Below, in pieces: positions 39,605-48,637 of a stretch of DNA of 64,000 nucleotides (position 1 is its first letter; each line of letters begins with the position of its first letter). Source of the stretch: WHSO01 sp963732875 (GTDB taxonomy: Bacteria > Pseudomonadota > Alphaproteobacteria > SMXQ01); NCBI GenBank assembly GCA_963732875.1, contig CAVTBD010000003.1:775573-839572 (forward strand). The letters run 5' to 3'. The notes beneath the pieces are model-generated. The model saw only the letters and a program-made list of their open reading frames with translations. It searched no databases and was not told the DNA's origin. The position numbers and the translations under genes were made by a program.

Positions 39605-40354
39605 TCACAGAAGAACCTCGCGCCACGGCGCGGTGCCGGGGCGGCCCGCGGTGGTGAAGCGGAATGCCGGCTTGTCCGCGACGCCCGGCGCGGGCAGGGC
39701 GATCAGCGCGCTCGACAGCGTGCCGTAGCCGTGATCGGCGGCGATTGCCATGGCGCCGCGGGGGCCGGCATCGTCGGCGCTCTCGGTTGCGGCCAAGAGC
39801 GCTTCCCATGCCGTCCATTTCCCTCGGGAAGGATCGGGCGCCGCCGCGTCACGGAAGCGCGGCAGGTAGGTGGCGATGCGCGCATGGCCCGTGTCGTTGA
39901 GATCGTGGGCCGTGATCATGGATACGCCGTCCGGCAGCGACGCGACGTTGATGCGGCCCTCGCCGGCGTGGCGCAGCCACAGGGCATCGCGGTTGTCGGC
40001 GACGATCAGGTTGAACGGCCGGTAGGCGTCGCCGTCGAGGGCCGCCAACGCATGCGCGGCGTCGGCCGCGTCGGCATGGTCGAGCGCTTCCAGCACGATC
40101 TCGCCGCGAGAGCGCTTGCCGGCGGCGGGCCCGAGCGAATGCTCGCGGTTCATGATGGCGGCGATCATGCCCGACCCGTTGACGCCGAGCCACGAGCCGC
40201 CGGCGAGCTGGTCGAGCCCGGCCACTACGTCGGGCCGGTCGGGCCAGTGGCGCGCGGGCGGCAGCCACGGCCGGCCGGCCATTTCATCGCGGTTGGCGCC
40301 CACGATCAGCGGCCAGTCGTGGCCGGGACGGCGCAGGATGACGACGGTGCACAT
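39605..40354 (-). CDS. NRDE (TANGO2-like) family protein
   Basis: 249 residues. N-terminal Cys after Met (MCTVVILRRPGHDWPLIVGA) and the family signature ANRDEM, then LAGGSWLGVNGSGMIAAIMN, NLIVADNRDALWL. The fold is Ntn-hydrolase-like; vertebrate TANGO2 is linked to lipid and haem handling, but bacterial function is unknown. Divergent from the DUF1476 gene. Confidence 0.88.
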   Translation of the reverse strand: MCTVVILRRPGHDWPLIVGANRDEMAGRPWLPPARHWPDRPDVVAGLDQLAGGSWLGVNGSGMIAAIMNREHSLGPAAGKRSRGEIVLEALDHADAADAAHALAALDGDAYRPFNLIVADNRDALWLRHAGEGRINVASLPDGVSMITAHDLNDTGHARIATYLPRFRDAAAPDPSRGKWTAWEALLAATESADDAGPRGAMAIAADHGYGTLSSALIALPAPGVADKPAFRFTTAGRPGTAPWREVLL

Positions 40355-40468
40355 GGTTACGAACTTTCGGTACCATCAAAGGGAGCGGATCGCTATAAGA
40401 GGGCATCTTAAGGCCCCCGGCCGCCGGGACAAATCTTATGGAAAGTCAGGGAAAACCAGGAGTTTGGT

Positions 40469-40795
40469 ATGAACGGGTTCGATGATCGGGAAAAGGGTTT
40501 CGAGGCGAAGTACCGGGTCGACCAGGAGACCCAGTTCAAGATCACGGTCCGGCGCAACAAGCTGCTCGGCGAATGGGCGGCGGGCCAGATGGGGCTGACC
40601 GGTGCCGCCGGCGACAGCTATGCCAGGGACGTGGTCGCCGCCGATTTCTCGGAACCCGGCGATGCCGACGTGGTCGACAAGGTCCTGAAGGATCTCGCCG
40701 CCAAGAACATCAAGCTCGGCGAGGGCGACATCCGCCGGAAACTCGACGAATTCGCCGCCGTCGCCCGCCGGCAGATCGTCGGCCAGCCGAAGTAA
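40469..40795 (+). CDS. DUF1476 protein, zeta-subunit-type F1-ATPase inhibitor homologue
   Basis: 108 residues, all-alpha. Characteristic start FDDREKGFEAKYRVDQETQF then KITVRRNKLLGEWAAGQMGL, and YARDVVAADFSEPGDADVV. In Paracoccus denitrificans this family (zeta) inhibits ATP hydrolysis by F1; other alphaproteobacterial homologues can have weaker activity. The N-terminal inhibitory segment is present. Strong start context at ATG 40469. Confidence 0.9.
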   Translation: MNGFDDREKGFEAKYRVDQETQFKITVRRNKLLGEWAAGQMGLTGAAGDSYARDVVAADFSEPGDADVVDKVLKDLAAKNIKLGEGDIRRKLDEFAAVARRQIVGQPK

Positions 40796-40818
40796 GGCGG
40801 TCCTTCTCCGCGTTCTTC

Positions 40819-40889
40819 CCGTCACCTCGGCGCTTGCGGGGACTCAATTCTTTTCGGTTTTGGATTCTCCGCCTTCGCGGGAATGACGC
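40819..40889. repeat. Degenerate short palindromic repeat pair, copy D
   Basis: CGTCACCTCGGCGCTTGCGG then GGA, facing GGATTCTCCGCCTTCGCGGG then AATGACG. Same family as 14854-14972 but with several mismatches. Lies between the DUF1476 and AraC genes. Confidence 0.6.
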
Positions 40890-40982
40890 CGTTATCCCGT
40901 ATCAGCACGGAAATTATGCGGAATGGTTGCCGTTTTGGGGGGTGGCAGGTACCCTCTGGTGGGGATTGGTGCGCAAGGGGGC

Positions 40983-42029
40983 ATGACCGTGTCCAACGTC
41001 GATTGGCTGCTGCGCGAGGCGATGGACGAGCACGTGCTCAAGACCAGCGCGCGCATGGTCCTCGACGACGAGCGCTGGCGCGCCACCATCGAACGGGTGG
41101 ACATCGGCGCCGGCTTGCGCGTTTTCCTCACTGAGGCCGAGGCGCGGCGCGACATCACCATCGAAGCCCGGGACGACCGCACCGATCACTGGATCGGCAG
41201 CCAGGTGACCATTACCGGGCGCGCCGACATCGACTTCTGCGATGGGGCGCGGGCCCATGCCACGGCGCGCCAGGCCCTGCTGTTCCGGCCGTCCGGCCGT
41301 CGCGCCACCTACAGCCTGAAGCCGAGGGCCCGGTTCCATTCGGCCGGCTACGGCCTCGCTCTGGACAGGATCCGGCGCCTGTTCGACGGCGACGTGCCGG
41401 CGGCGTTGCGTCCCCTGCTGGAGACCGAAGTAGGCGCCAGCCGCATCATTGCCATGCGCGGTGACAGGCGCATGCGTAACCTCGCGCAAGGTCTGTTTGC
41501 GCCCGGCCTCAACGGTCCCCTGCGTATCCTGATGATGGAAGGGGCGGTGCTTCAACTGCTGGCGGTGCAGGTGGCGGCTTCGGCGCCCCTGCCACCCATC
41601 CGCCGACTGCGGCCGGCCACGCTCTCGGCGCGCGAGCGTGATGCCATCGAGGCGGCGCGCGAACGGCTACTGGACGACATGCGCAACCCACCGACACTGG
41701 GCGCGTTCGCGACCGCCGTGGGGCTCAGTGAAAGACAGCTCAATGCGGGATTCCGCTTGCTGTTCGGGACGACCGTATTCGAGATTCTGCGCGACCATCG
41801 GTTGGAACACGCGCGCATCGTGCTGGCGGAGGAAACCGGCGTCACCCTGAAGCAGGTTGCGTTCCGGGTCGGCTACAACCAGGTCACCAACTTCATCAAC
41901 GCCTTCACCGCGCGCTATGGCACGCCACCGCGTCAGTACGCCAAGGCCTCACGCAAAGATACCGCACCGGCGCGGCGCCCGCTCGGTACGGAACGGCCGT
42001 CCAGACCTAGGCGCCGAACACGCGCCTGA
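40983..42029 (+). CDS. AraC-family transcriptional regulator
   Basis: 348 residues. N-terminal sensor domain (about 1-225) without recognised ligand motifs; C-terminal double helix-turn-helix with LGAFATAVGLSERQLNAGFR (first helix pair) and LKQVAFRVGYNQVTNFINAF then TARYGTPPRQY (second, family signature). ATG 40983 is preceded by AAGGGGGC. Convergent with purB, 3' ends overlapping by 23 bases. Target genes unknown. Confidence 0.88.
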   Translation: MTVSNVDWLLREAMDEHVLKTSARMVLDDERWRATIERVDIGAGLRVFLTEAEARRDITIEARDDRTDHWIGSQVTITGRADIDFCDGARAHATARQALLFRPSGRRATYSLKPRARFHSAGYGLALDRIRRLFDGDVPAALRPLLETEVGASRIIAMRGDRRMRNLAQGLFAPGLNGPLRILMMEGAVLQLLAVQVAASAPLPPIRRLRPATLSARERDAIEAARERLLDDMRNPPTLGAFATAVGLSERQLNAGFRLLFGTTVFEILRDHRLEHARIVLAEETGVTLKQVAFRVGYNQVTNFINAFTARYGTPPRQYAKASRKDTAPARRPLGTERPSRPRRRTRA

Positions 42030-43302
42030 AGATCGTGTCTACGTGCCTGGTGTGGTAGCCGAGATCGAACAGCTCGGCGATCTCCGCCGCCGACAGGTGC
42101 GCCGCGACCTCCTTGTCGGCCCTGAGATTGGTCTGGAAGTCACCGCCTTCCTGCCACGCCTTCATGGCGTTGCGCTGCACCGCGCGGTAGGCATCCTCGC
42201 GGCTCATGCCTTTCTGGGTCAGCGCCAGCAGCACGCGCTGTGAATGCACCAGACCGCCGAGCCCGTCGAGGTTCTGCATCATACGCTCGGGGTAGACCAC
42301 GAGGCGGTCCATCATCGAGGCGAGGCGTGCCAGCGCGAAGTCCAGCGTCACGGTGGCGTCGGGCGCGATCATGCGCTCGACCGAGGAGTGCGAGATATCG
42401 CGCTCGTGCCACAGCGCCACGTTCTCAAGCGCCGGGATCACGGCCGCGCGCACCAGGCGTGCGAGGCCGGTCAGGTTCTCCGACAGCACCGGGTTGCGCT
42501 TGTGGGGCATGGCCGAGGAGCCCTTCTGGCCCGGCGAGAAGTATTCCTCGGCCTCGCGCACTTCGGTTCTCTGGAGATGGCGCACCTCGATGGCGACGCG
42601 CTCCATGGACGATGCGATCACAGCCAATGCCGAGAAGAACGCGGCGTGGCGGTCGCGCGGGATCACCTGGGTCGAGATCGGTTCGACCGCGAGCCCGAGC
42701 TTCTTGGCGACGTATTCTTCCACGCGGGGATCGATATTGGCGAAGGTGCCGACTGCGCCCGAGATGGCGCAGGTGGCGATCTCGCGCCGTGCCGCGACGA
42801 GGCGTTCGCGGTTGCGCGCGAACTCCGCGTAGAAGCCGGCAAGCTTGAGTCCGAATGTCACGGGCTCGGCGTGGATGCCGTGGCTGCGCCCGATGGCGGG
42901 CGTCATCTTGTGTTCGAAGGCGCGCCGCTTGAGCACCGCGAGCAGGGCGTCGATGTCGGCGAGAAGGATGTCGGCGGCCTGGGTGAGTTGCACCGCGAGG
43001 CAGGTGTCGAGCACGTCGGACGAGGTCATGCCCTGGTGGACGAAGCGCGCCTCGGGTCCGACGAATTCCGCGAGGCTGGTGAGGAAGGCGATCACGTCAT
43101 GCTTGGTTTCGTGCTCGATCTCGTCGATGCGGGCGATATCGAAGGCGCCCTTCTCGCGCACGACCCGGGCGGCCTCCTTGGGGATGACGCCGAGCTCGGC
43201 CTGGGCCTCGCAGGCAAGCGTCTCGATCTCGAGCCAGATGCGGAACTTGTTCTCGGGCTCCCAGATGGCGGTCATCTCGGGACGGGAATAGCGGGGGATC
43301 AT
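42007..43302 (-). CDS. purB: Adenylosuccinate lyase
   Basis: 431 residues. Fumarase/aspartase superfamily: MIPRYSRPEMTAIWEPENKF start, FVHQGMTSSDVLDTCLAVQL, GRSHGIHAEPVTFGLKLAGF (catalytic His), and the signature GQKGSSAMPHKRNPVLSENL with the catalytic Ser loop. Acts twice in purine synthesis. Encoded on the same strand as, but about 4.3 kb away from, purCSQL. Confidence 0.97.
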   Translation of the reverse strand: MIPRYSRPEMTAIWEPENKFRIWLEIETLACEAQAELGVIPKEAARVVREKGAFDIARIDEIEHETKHDVIAFLTSLAEFVGPEARFVHQGMTSSDVLDTCLAVQLTQAADILLADIDALLAVLKRRAFEHKMTPAIGRSHGIHAEPVTFGLKLAGFYAEFARNRERLVAARREIATCAISGAVGTFANIDPRVEEYVAKKLGLAVEPISTQVIPRDRHAAFFSALAVIASSMERVAIEVRHLQRTEVREAEEYFSPGQKGSSAMPHKRNPVLSENLTGLARLVRAAVIPALENVALWHERDISHSSVERMIAPDATVTLDFALARLASMMDRLVVYPERMMQNLDGLGGLVHSQRVLLALTQKGMSREDAYRAVQRNAMKAWQEGGDFQTNLRADKEVAAHLSAAEIAELFDLGYHTRHVDTIFRRVFGA

Positions 43303-43423
43303 GCGGGTCCTTGGTGCCTGTGCTTTTGGGGGTCGCGTTCATTGGGGAGAGGGAACGGCGCGCAGTTTACAGCATGCCCCGGGTTTTGGAACCGGATTGG
43401 GCTGCCGGCCGGGCGGCAGCGTG

Positions 43424-45079
43424 CTACTTCAGGGCCAGCCCGGCGGTCTCCAGCCCTTCGGCGATCCGGTCGAGGAAATCCTGCGTCATCGGTAGGGCCG
43501 AGACGACGCTCGTGATGGTCGAATCCGGATAGCTCTCGTGGAGGGCCGCGAGGCTGCGTGCCGCTTCGGCCGGTTGTCCAGCGAGTACGTAGGCCGGGCA
43601 TAACACCCGGTGCGCCCAGGCGGCGGAGGGCTTTTTGGAAACCACGCGCGACAGCCAGCGGGCGGCCTCGAGATATTTGCCGGCCTGGAACAGGGCGCAT
43701 CCGATCCCGGTCTGGAAACTCGGTGTGAGCGCGTCGGCGGGATTAAGGCGGAGCGCGATGCCGAGTTGCTCGATCGCCGCTTCGGCGTTGCCGCTATAGG
43801 TTTCGATCCAGCCGCTGCGTCCCCAGCCCCAGGCCGAGGCACCATCGAGTGCGACCGCGCGGTCGGTCATAACCCGGGCGGTCCCGAGATCGTGGACCGC
43901 GTTATAGGTGTTGCCGAGGATCGCAAGCACCAGCGCATCGTTTCCGGCCGGGCCTTCAGCAGCCTTGCGCGCAAGCGCGAGTGCTAGGGCACGTTCCTCG
44001 CCGGGCGACTCGGTGAACTCGTAGATCACGCGCTGGGCGTGGCACCACGCCGCGAGTGCCATGGCGAGCGGCTGGTGGGGATCCCGGGCAAGCGATTCAC
44101 CGAGCAGGTCAATCGCTTCGGTCGCGGCGGCCCGTTCCAGCGCCACCACCGACGGCAACGCGCGCAACGCCAGCTCATGGGCTGTAAGATCGGCGACCGT
44201 GCGCCGACGCAATCGCACCATCTCGGCTGCCTGAAGTCCCGCGCGGATTGCAGCGGCGGCGGCGGCGGCCACGTATTCCTCGAACGCGAAGGTCTGGTCG
44301 GCGAGGCCATCATAAGACGAGGCCCACAACAACAGGTGCATCGCGGGTTCGATGACCCGGAGCGTAAGCCTGAGAGTCCTGTTTTCGCGCCGCAGACTCC
44401 CTACCACGTGGTAGCGCGCCGCGGACGGATCGGCGACACGGGCCGCCCGTCCCCGCGTCAGCGCCGCGGCGATCTCCTCAGTCACTCCACCGGCGATCGA
44501 CGTATCCTCCGGGCCGGCATGGATCGGCAGTACCGCGATGGTCGGCGCCTCGAAATGGGAAACGAGCGGCGTTGATCTGTGCGAGCGAAGTGCCGCCGCT
44601 GTTGCGTTGCGGGTGAGGGTCGCCGAAGGCGTCTCCCCGTAACGCTGTTTGTATTCCACAGCGAACCGCCCGAGGTGGGTGAAGCCGCGGCGCTGCGCGA
44701 TGTCGGCCACGCTGGCGCCCGGCGCAGCCTGCAGAAGATCCCGGCGACAATGCTCGAAGCGCAGTTCGCGCAGTTTCGTCCTGGGGGACATGCCGACGAA
44801 GCGGAGAAACTGCCGCTGCAGGGTGCGGGGCGGGACTTCCGCGAAGCCGGCGAGTTCGGCGAGGCTGTAGGATTTCGCCGAGTTGAAATCAAACAACTCC
44901 AGCACGCGCCTTACGGCGCGGGGGAGAGGGCCCAATGCGTAACTCTTAGACCCGGAGTTGTCCACGGCACTCTGCCCAGCCCTTGCCGTCCTTGAACGCG
45001 ATCCTACCAGCAGGCGCCGGTGCCAACACCGTAAAAGGGGCATCCGGGCCGTAGAAAGTGGCGCGAACTGGATAGTCAT
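43424..45079 (-). CDS. AraC-type regulator fused to TolB-like and TPR domains
   Basis: About 551 residues from ATG 45079; the start is uncertain, and GTG 44965 (VDNSGSKSYALG) is a plausible alternative. AraC DNA-binding domain near the N-terminus (about 55-160: SLAELAGFAEVPPRTLQRQF, ASVADIAQRRGFTHLGRFAV), then a TolB-N/adenylate-cyclase-associated segment (APTIAVLPIHAGPEDTSIAG, about 178-290), then helical TPR-like repeats to the end. HTH placed first with a TolB-TPR tail is typical of CadC/AraC-like one-component regulators, but no transmembrane helix is visible. Divergent from the inverse-autotransporter gene, starts 48 bases apart or less, so it is the obvious candidate regulator. Confidence 0.8.
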   Translation of the reverse strand: MTIQFAPLSTARMPLLRCWHRRLLVGSRSRTARAGQSAVDNSGSKSYALGPLPRAVRRVLELFDFNSAKSYSLAELAGFAEVPPRTLQRQFLRFVGMSPRTKLRELRFEHCRRDLLQAAPGASVADIAQRRGFTHLGRFAVEYKQRYGETPSATLTRNATAAALRSHRSTPLVSHFEAPTIAVLPIHAGPEDTSIAGGVTEEIAAALTRGRAARVADPSAARYHVVGSLRRENRTLRLTLRVIEPAMHLLLWASSYDGLADQTFAFEEYVAAAAAAAIRAGLQAAEMVRLRRRTVADLTAHELALRALPSVVALERAAATEAIDLLGESLARDPHQPLAMALAAWCHAQRVIYEFTESPGEERALALALARKAAEGPAGNDALVLAILGNTYNAVHDLGTARVMTDRAVALDGASAWGWGRSGWIETYSGNAEAAIEQLGIALRLNPADALTPSFQTGIGCALFQAGKYLEAARWLSRVVSKKPSAAWAHRVLCPAYVLAGQPAEAARSLAALHESYPDSTITSVVSALPMTQDFLDRIAEGLETAGLALK

Positions 45080-45126
45080 GGCGTGCCCCGGATAACGCCT
45101 CGTGGCGGTCACGGGTACGCTTTTCC

Positions 45127-46254
45127 ATGGAGTTCGATGGGCGTGGGTGGGAGCCGGCTTCGGTGGGCAGGTATCGTGGTGATCTTGGGGCGTGGGCGTG
45201 GGTGCTGACCATGATGGCGGGCGCGGTCCTGGCGATCACGTTGCCGGTGGCGGTCGCCGACGGACAGCAGGCCTACGACCCGGCCAGTCCCTCCTACGGT
45301 TACGGTCCCGGACCCGGCAGCGATTCCGACCGTAACGGCTACAGCGGTGACGCACGCGCATTCACGCATCTGGTCGAGCAGACTGCCGAGCAGAGCGCCC
45401 GGAGCGCCGCAAGGTCCAGTATCGCCGCACTGATGCCCGACGCCAAAGGTAAGGACGGAAAATACGACTGGCTGCGGCGCACGGAGATCGACTGGGGTTT
45501 CCTGCAGAACGGCAAGCCGCAGCAGTCGATCCTCACCGTACAGCCGCTGTACCAGAGTCCCGATAAACGCAACACCGTGTTCGTTCAGGGCAGCATCTAC
45601 CATTACGCGCTGTTCGGTGAGTATCGGTGGACCGGAAACCTCGGCGTCGGCTACCGCCGGCTGCTCGCGCACAACCGGGTGCTGCTTGGCGTCAACGGCT
45701 TTTACGATGACGAAATCACCAACAATCACCGTCGCGCAAGCCTCGGCGCTGAGGCCAAATGGGGGCCTCTCGACTGGGGCATTAATTGGTATAAGGCGCT
45801 GAGCGGCGACCGGGGCGTGAACGGCGATATCGAGAAGGCGCTGGGCGGCTGGGACACGCGCCTCGCCAGCCAGGTGCCGTTCCTGCCCTGGGCCAGCGTG
45901 TCGGCGCGCTATTACCGCTGGAACGCCCACTATGCGAGCAACGACAGCACCGGACCTGAATACGCGGCCGAGCTGCGCCTCGCGCCGGGCCTGACCCTCC
46001 AGGTCAGCCATGACACGCATGACTTCAGCAACAGCACGTCGCATGGGCAGAATGCTCTGATGCTGGAATTTCGGCTCGCCGGCAGGCACCACGAACCGAC
46101 ACTGATCACGGGGCCGGTAATCTCGAAATCCATCTTCGCCGAGCGCGACCTGTCCGAGCACACCCTCGACAAGGTCCGACGCGAGAACCGCATCCTGGTC
46201 GAGCGCCGTACCAACATCAACGGCGCGACGGTAATCATCAGCCGCCTCAACTGA
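45127..46254 (+). CDS. Orphan inverse-autotransporter (intimin/invasin-type) beta-barrel protein without passenger
   Basis: 375 residues. A signal segment WVLTMMAGAVLAITLPVAVA (about 25-45) follows a longer N-region. The rest matches the inverse autotransporter beta-domain: TEIDWGFLQNGKPQQSILTV, VFVQGSIYHYALFGEYRWTG, LGVGYRRLLAHNRVLLGVNG then FYDDEITNNHRRASLGAEAK, ARYYRWNAHYAS, YAAELRLAPGLTLQVSHDTH, and the periplasmic-plug-like C-terminal segment ISKSIFAERDLSEHTLDKVR then RENRILVERR. In intimin and invasin, Ig-like passenger domains follow this point; here the protein ends 22 residues later. A secreted protein gene starts 2 to 23 bases downstream, so the two may function together at the outer membrane. 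Confidence 0.82.
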   Translation: MEFDGRGWEPASVGRYRGDLGAWAWVLTMMAGAVLAITLPVAVADGQQAYDPASPSYGYGPGPGSDSDRNGYSGDARAFTHLVEQTAEQSARSAARSSIAALMPDAKGKDGKYDWLRRTEIDWGFLQNGKPQQSILTVQPLYQSPDKRNTVFVQGSIYHYALFGEYRWTGNLGVGYRRLLAHNRVLLGVNGFYDDEITNNHRRASLGAEAKWGPLDWGINWYKALSGDRGVNGDIEKALGGWDTRLASQVPFLPWASVSARYYRWNAHYASNDSTGPEYAAELRLAPGLTLQVSHDTHDFSNSTSHGQNALMLEFRLAGRHHEPTLITGPVISKSIFAERDLSEHTLDKVRRENRILVERRTNINGATVIISRLN

Positions 46255-46277
46255 CGATGAGCATACGGAGCGTTGCG

Positions 46278-47027
46278 ATGACGAGATTGGTCCTGGCCCT
46301 GGTGGTGGCGGTCGTTATGGCGTTCGCCTGTCCGTCGCGTGCCTTCGCCCAGCTTGACGGTCCAAGCGGCGCGGCCACGGGCCCGGCGTCCTCCTACGTC
46401 ATCACGGTCGAGAAGTTCGAGCTCTGTACCGGCGTCGACGGTTCCGGCGGCGGTTGCGAGGGGCCGTTCGTGCTGGCATCGAGTACCAAGAGTTTCGATA
46501 TCGCCTCAGCCAGCGCCGGTGCGGAAGTCGGCGCCTACGTCAGCAACGTAAGCCTGCCGGTGGGAACGACCTATCGCTACGTGCGTCTCACCCTGTCGCG
46601 CACCTTCACCATCGCGGGCCACGTCGATTCGGTCGTCAATATCGGCGGCACAGGCAACTGTCGCACCGGCGGCGCGGATGCCACCGGCTATACGCTTGCC
46701 ACGGAGGGAGCGGGGCTCGACACGGCGGGCACGCCGACGGCGCAGCAACTTAACCTGCCCAATGCGGGCGCGTGGGGTGGCGGCTACCCCAACTACCCCA
46801 CCAACGCCAGTAGCTACAACAATCCGGCGGTCGATATCCAGGACGATGCGCCGACTTTCGCCTCGACCTGGCCGCTCGCGGCAGCGTTCACGGTGACGGC
46901 CGATCATCAGCCCACCATCAAGCTGGCGTTCGATACGCAATCGGCGCTGGGTGCGGGATCGCACAGCGGCGACGGCGTATGCCACCTGGGACCTCAGCCG
47001 CCCACTATCCATGTCAGCATTCAGTAG
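46278..47027 (+). CDS. Secreted protein of unknown family, cotranscribed with the orphan barrel
   Basis: 249 residues from ATG 46278, which has GGAGCG upstream; ATG 46257, abutting the barrel gene stop, is possible. Signal peptide TRLVLALVVAVVMAFA ending near AFAQ. Mature part is Gly/Ser/Thr-rich with four Cys, in ELCTGVDGSGGGCEGP and later GNCRTG and GVCHLG, possibly two disulfides. Predicted extended beta character; not recognised. Repeated phrases ASSYVITVEKFELC and KLAFDTQSALGAG suggest a beta-sandwich. The position 3' of the barrel gene suggests a surface or periplasmic partner. Confidence 0.7.
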   Translation: MTRLVLALVVAVVMAFACPSRAFAQLDGPSGAATGPASSYVITVEKFELCTGVDGSGGGCEGPFVLASSTKSFDIASASAGAEVGAYVSNVSLPVGTTYRYVRLTLSRTFTIAGHVDSVVNIGGTGNCRTGGADATGYTLATEGAGLDTAGTPTAQQLNLPNAGAWGGGYPNYPTNASSYNNPAVDIQDDAPTFASTWPLAAAFTVTADHQPTIKLAFDTQSALGAGSHSGDGVCHLGPQPPTIHVSIQ

Positions 47028-47144
47028 AGTCGCTGCCGGTAGGCGTCCGGCTCGATAAGAACCTCGTGGACGGCTGTGTACATGGAAGCCTAATCTCAAC
47101 TTGCGCCGTGCGGCCGGCACGGTGGCGGGCGGGGGAGGGATTCC

Positions 47145-47927
47145 ATGACAGGCAAAATTTTACGGGCGGCGGTCGCCGCGGCGGTTCTGTGTGCGTGTCT
47201 TGTGTGGGGCGGCGCGGCCCGGGCCGAACCGCAAAAGATCACGGTGGGCAAGCACCGCGAGATGGCCGCGACCCTGATCGTGCCCGACGGGGCGGGGCCG
47301 TTCCCGGCCGTCCTCGTGCTGCATACCAGCGGTGGGCTCGAGCACGCTGACATCGCCTTCGCTGAACGCCTGAGCCGGCAGGGCTATGTCTGCCTGGTGC
47401 CCGAATTTCTCGACGCCTATGGGATCACGCCGAAGACGCGGGACGAGACCTTCACCACCTTCGCCGCCGACATCTACGACGACTTCAATGCCGCCATCGC
47501 GACGCTCGAGCGTCACCCCAAGGTCGCGGGCGGCAAGGTGGGCGCGGTCGGGTTTTCCAACGGCGGCTATTTCGCCATGTGGCTCGCCGCGACCGGCAAG
47601 GTGGCGGCCGGGGTGAGCTATTACGGCGCGATCTCGGGTGCAGGTACCGATATCCCGCTCGACCGATTCAGCCATGCGTTCACCGCGTCAAGTTCTCCGG
47701 TGCTGATCCTGCATGGCACGGCGGATGGTACCGTGCTCGTGGGGGCCGCGAAGCACCTCGCCAGAATCCTGAAACAAGTCGGTGCGCCCCATGAGCTGCA
47801 CCTTTACGAGGGCGCCGACCACCGCTTCGACCGCGATGTCGGTGATGATGACGCGGCGAAGGCGCGTGCCGAGGACGCATGGAAGCGCACGCTCGGATTT
47901 TTCAATCAGCACCTCAAGGGACGGTGA
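47145..47927 (+). CDS. Secreted dienelactone-hydrolase-family protein
   Basis: 260 residues. Signal peptide LRAAVAAAVLCACLVWGG ending near AARAE. Alpha/beta hydrolase: VLVLHTSGGLEHADIAFAER, nucleophile elbow GAVGFSNGGYFAMWL (Ser), acid in LHGTADGTVLVGAAK, His in YEGADHRFDRDVG. The nucleophile is Ser rather than the Cys of true dienelactone hydrolases. Strong ribosome-binding site GGAGGGATTCC. Convergent with radC, 3-base gap. Confidence 0.85.
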   Translation: MTGKILRAAVAAAVLCACLVWGGAARAEPQKITVGKHREMAATLIVPDGAGPFPAVLVLHTSGGLEHADIAFAERLSRQGYVCLVPEFLDAYGITPKTRDETFTTFAADIYDDFNAAIATLERHPKVAGGKVGAVGFSNGGYFAMWLAATGKVAAGVSYYGAISGAGTDIPLDRFSHAFTASSSPVLILHGTADGTVLVGAAKHLARILKQVGAPHELHLYEGADHRFDRDVGDDDAAKARAEDAWKRTLGFFNQHLKGR

Positions 47928-47931
47928 GGGG

Positions 47932-48618
47932 CTAAAGCAGCCCCTTGTTGCGGAAGCTGGTATGGCCCTTGCGGCCAATCACGACGTGGTCATGGAGCGT
48001 GATGCCGAGGCGCGTCGCGGCCTCGCGCACCTCGTGGGTCATCTCGATATCGCCCTGGGACGGCGTGGGGTCGCCCGAGGGATGATTGTGCACCATGATG
48101 ATCGCCGAGGCGCCGAGCTCAAGCGCGCGTTTCACCACCTCGCGCGGATAGACCGGCGTGTGATCGACGGTGCCGGTGCCCTGCACCTCGTCGGTCATCA
48201 GGCAGTTGCGCCGGTCGAGGAACAGCACGCGGAAATGCTCGCGCTTCTCGCGCGCCATGGCGGCGTGGCAGTAGTCCAGCAGCTGGCGCCATGACGAGAT
48301 CACCGGCTTGTCGGCAACCTCTTCGCGCGCCGCGCGCACGGCGGCGAGGTGTACGGTCTTGAGCGCGGCGACGGTCGCGTCCGACGCGCCCTTCACCTCG
48401 CGGATTTCGGACGGGGCGGCGGCCAGCAGGTCGGCGAGGCTTCCCTTGAAGCGGGCGAGCAGGGCCTTGGCGAGCGGCTTCACGTCGCCGCGCGGATGCG
48501 CCGAGAACAGCAGCATCTCGACCAGCTCGTAGTCGGGCAGCGATGCGCCGAGGTCTTTCAGGAATCGTTCGCGGAGCCGCCCGCGGTGGCCGTGGTAATG
48601 GGGCTTGTCCTCCGCCAC
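47932..48618 (-). CDS. radC: RadC-family JAB-domain protein
   Basis: 228 residues, GTG start. N-terminal helix-hairpin-helix (YELVEMLLFSAHPRGDVKPL, about 28-70), C-terminal JAMM/MPN+ metalloprotease-like domain with SAIIMVHNHPSGDPTPSQGD. Despite the name, a DNA-repair role is not established; the zinc-binding motif is intact. Downstream of map in an sfsA-map-radC cluster, 19 bases apart. Confidence 0.92.
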   Translation of the reverse strand: MAEDKPHYHGHRGRLRERFLKDLGASLPDYELVEMLLFSAHPRGDVKPLAKALLARFKGSLADLLAAAPSEIREVKGASDATVAALKTVHLAAVRAAREEVADKPVISSWRQLLDYCHAAMAREKREHFRVLFLDRRNCLMTDEVQGTGTVDHTPVYPREVVKRALELGASAIIMVHNHPSGDPTPSQGDIEMTHEVREAATRLGITLHDHVVIGRKGHTSFRNKGLL

Positions 48619-48637
48619 GACCCGCGCGCCTCGCGGC

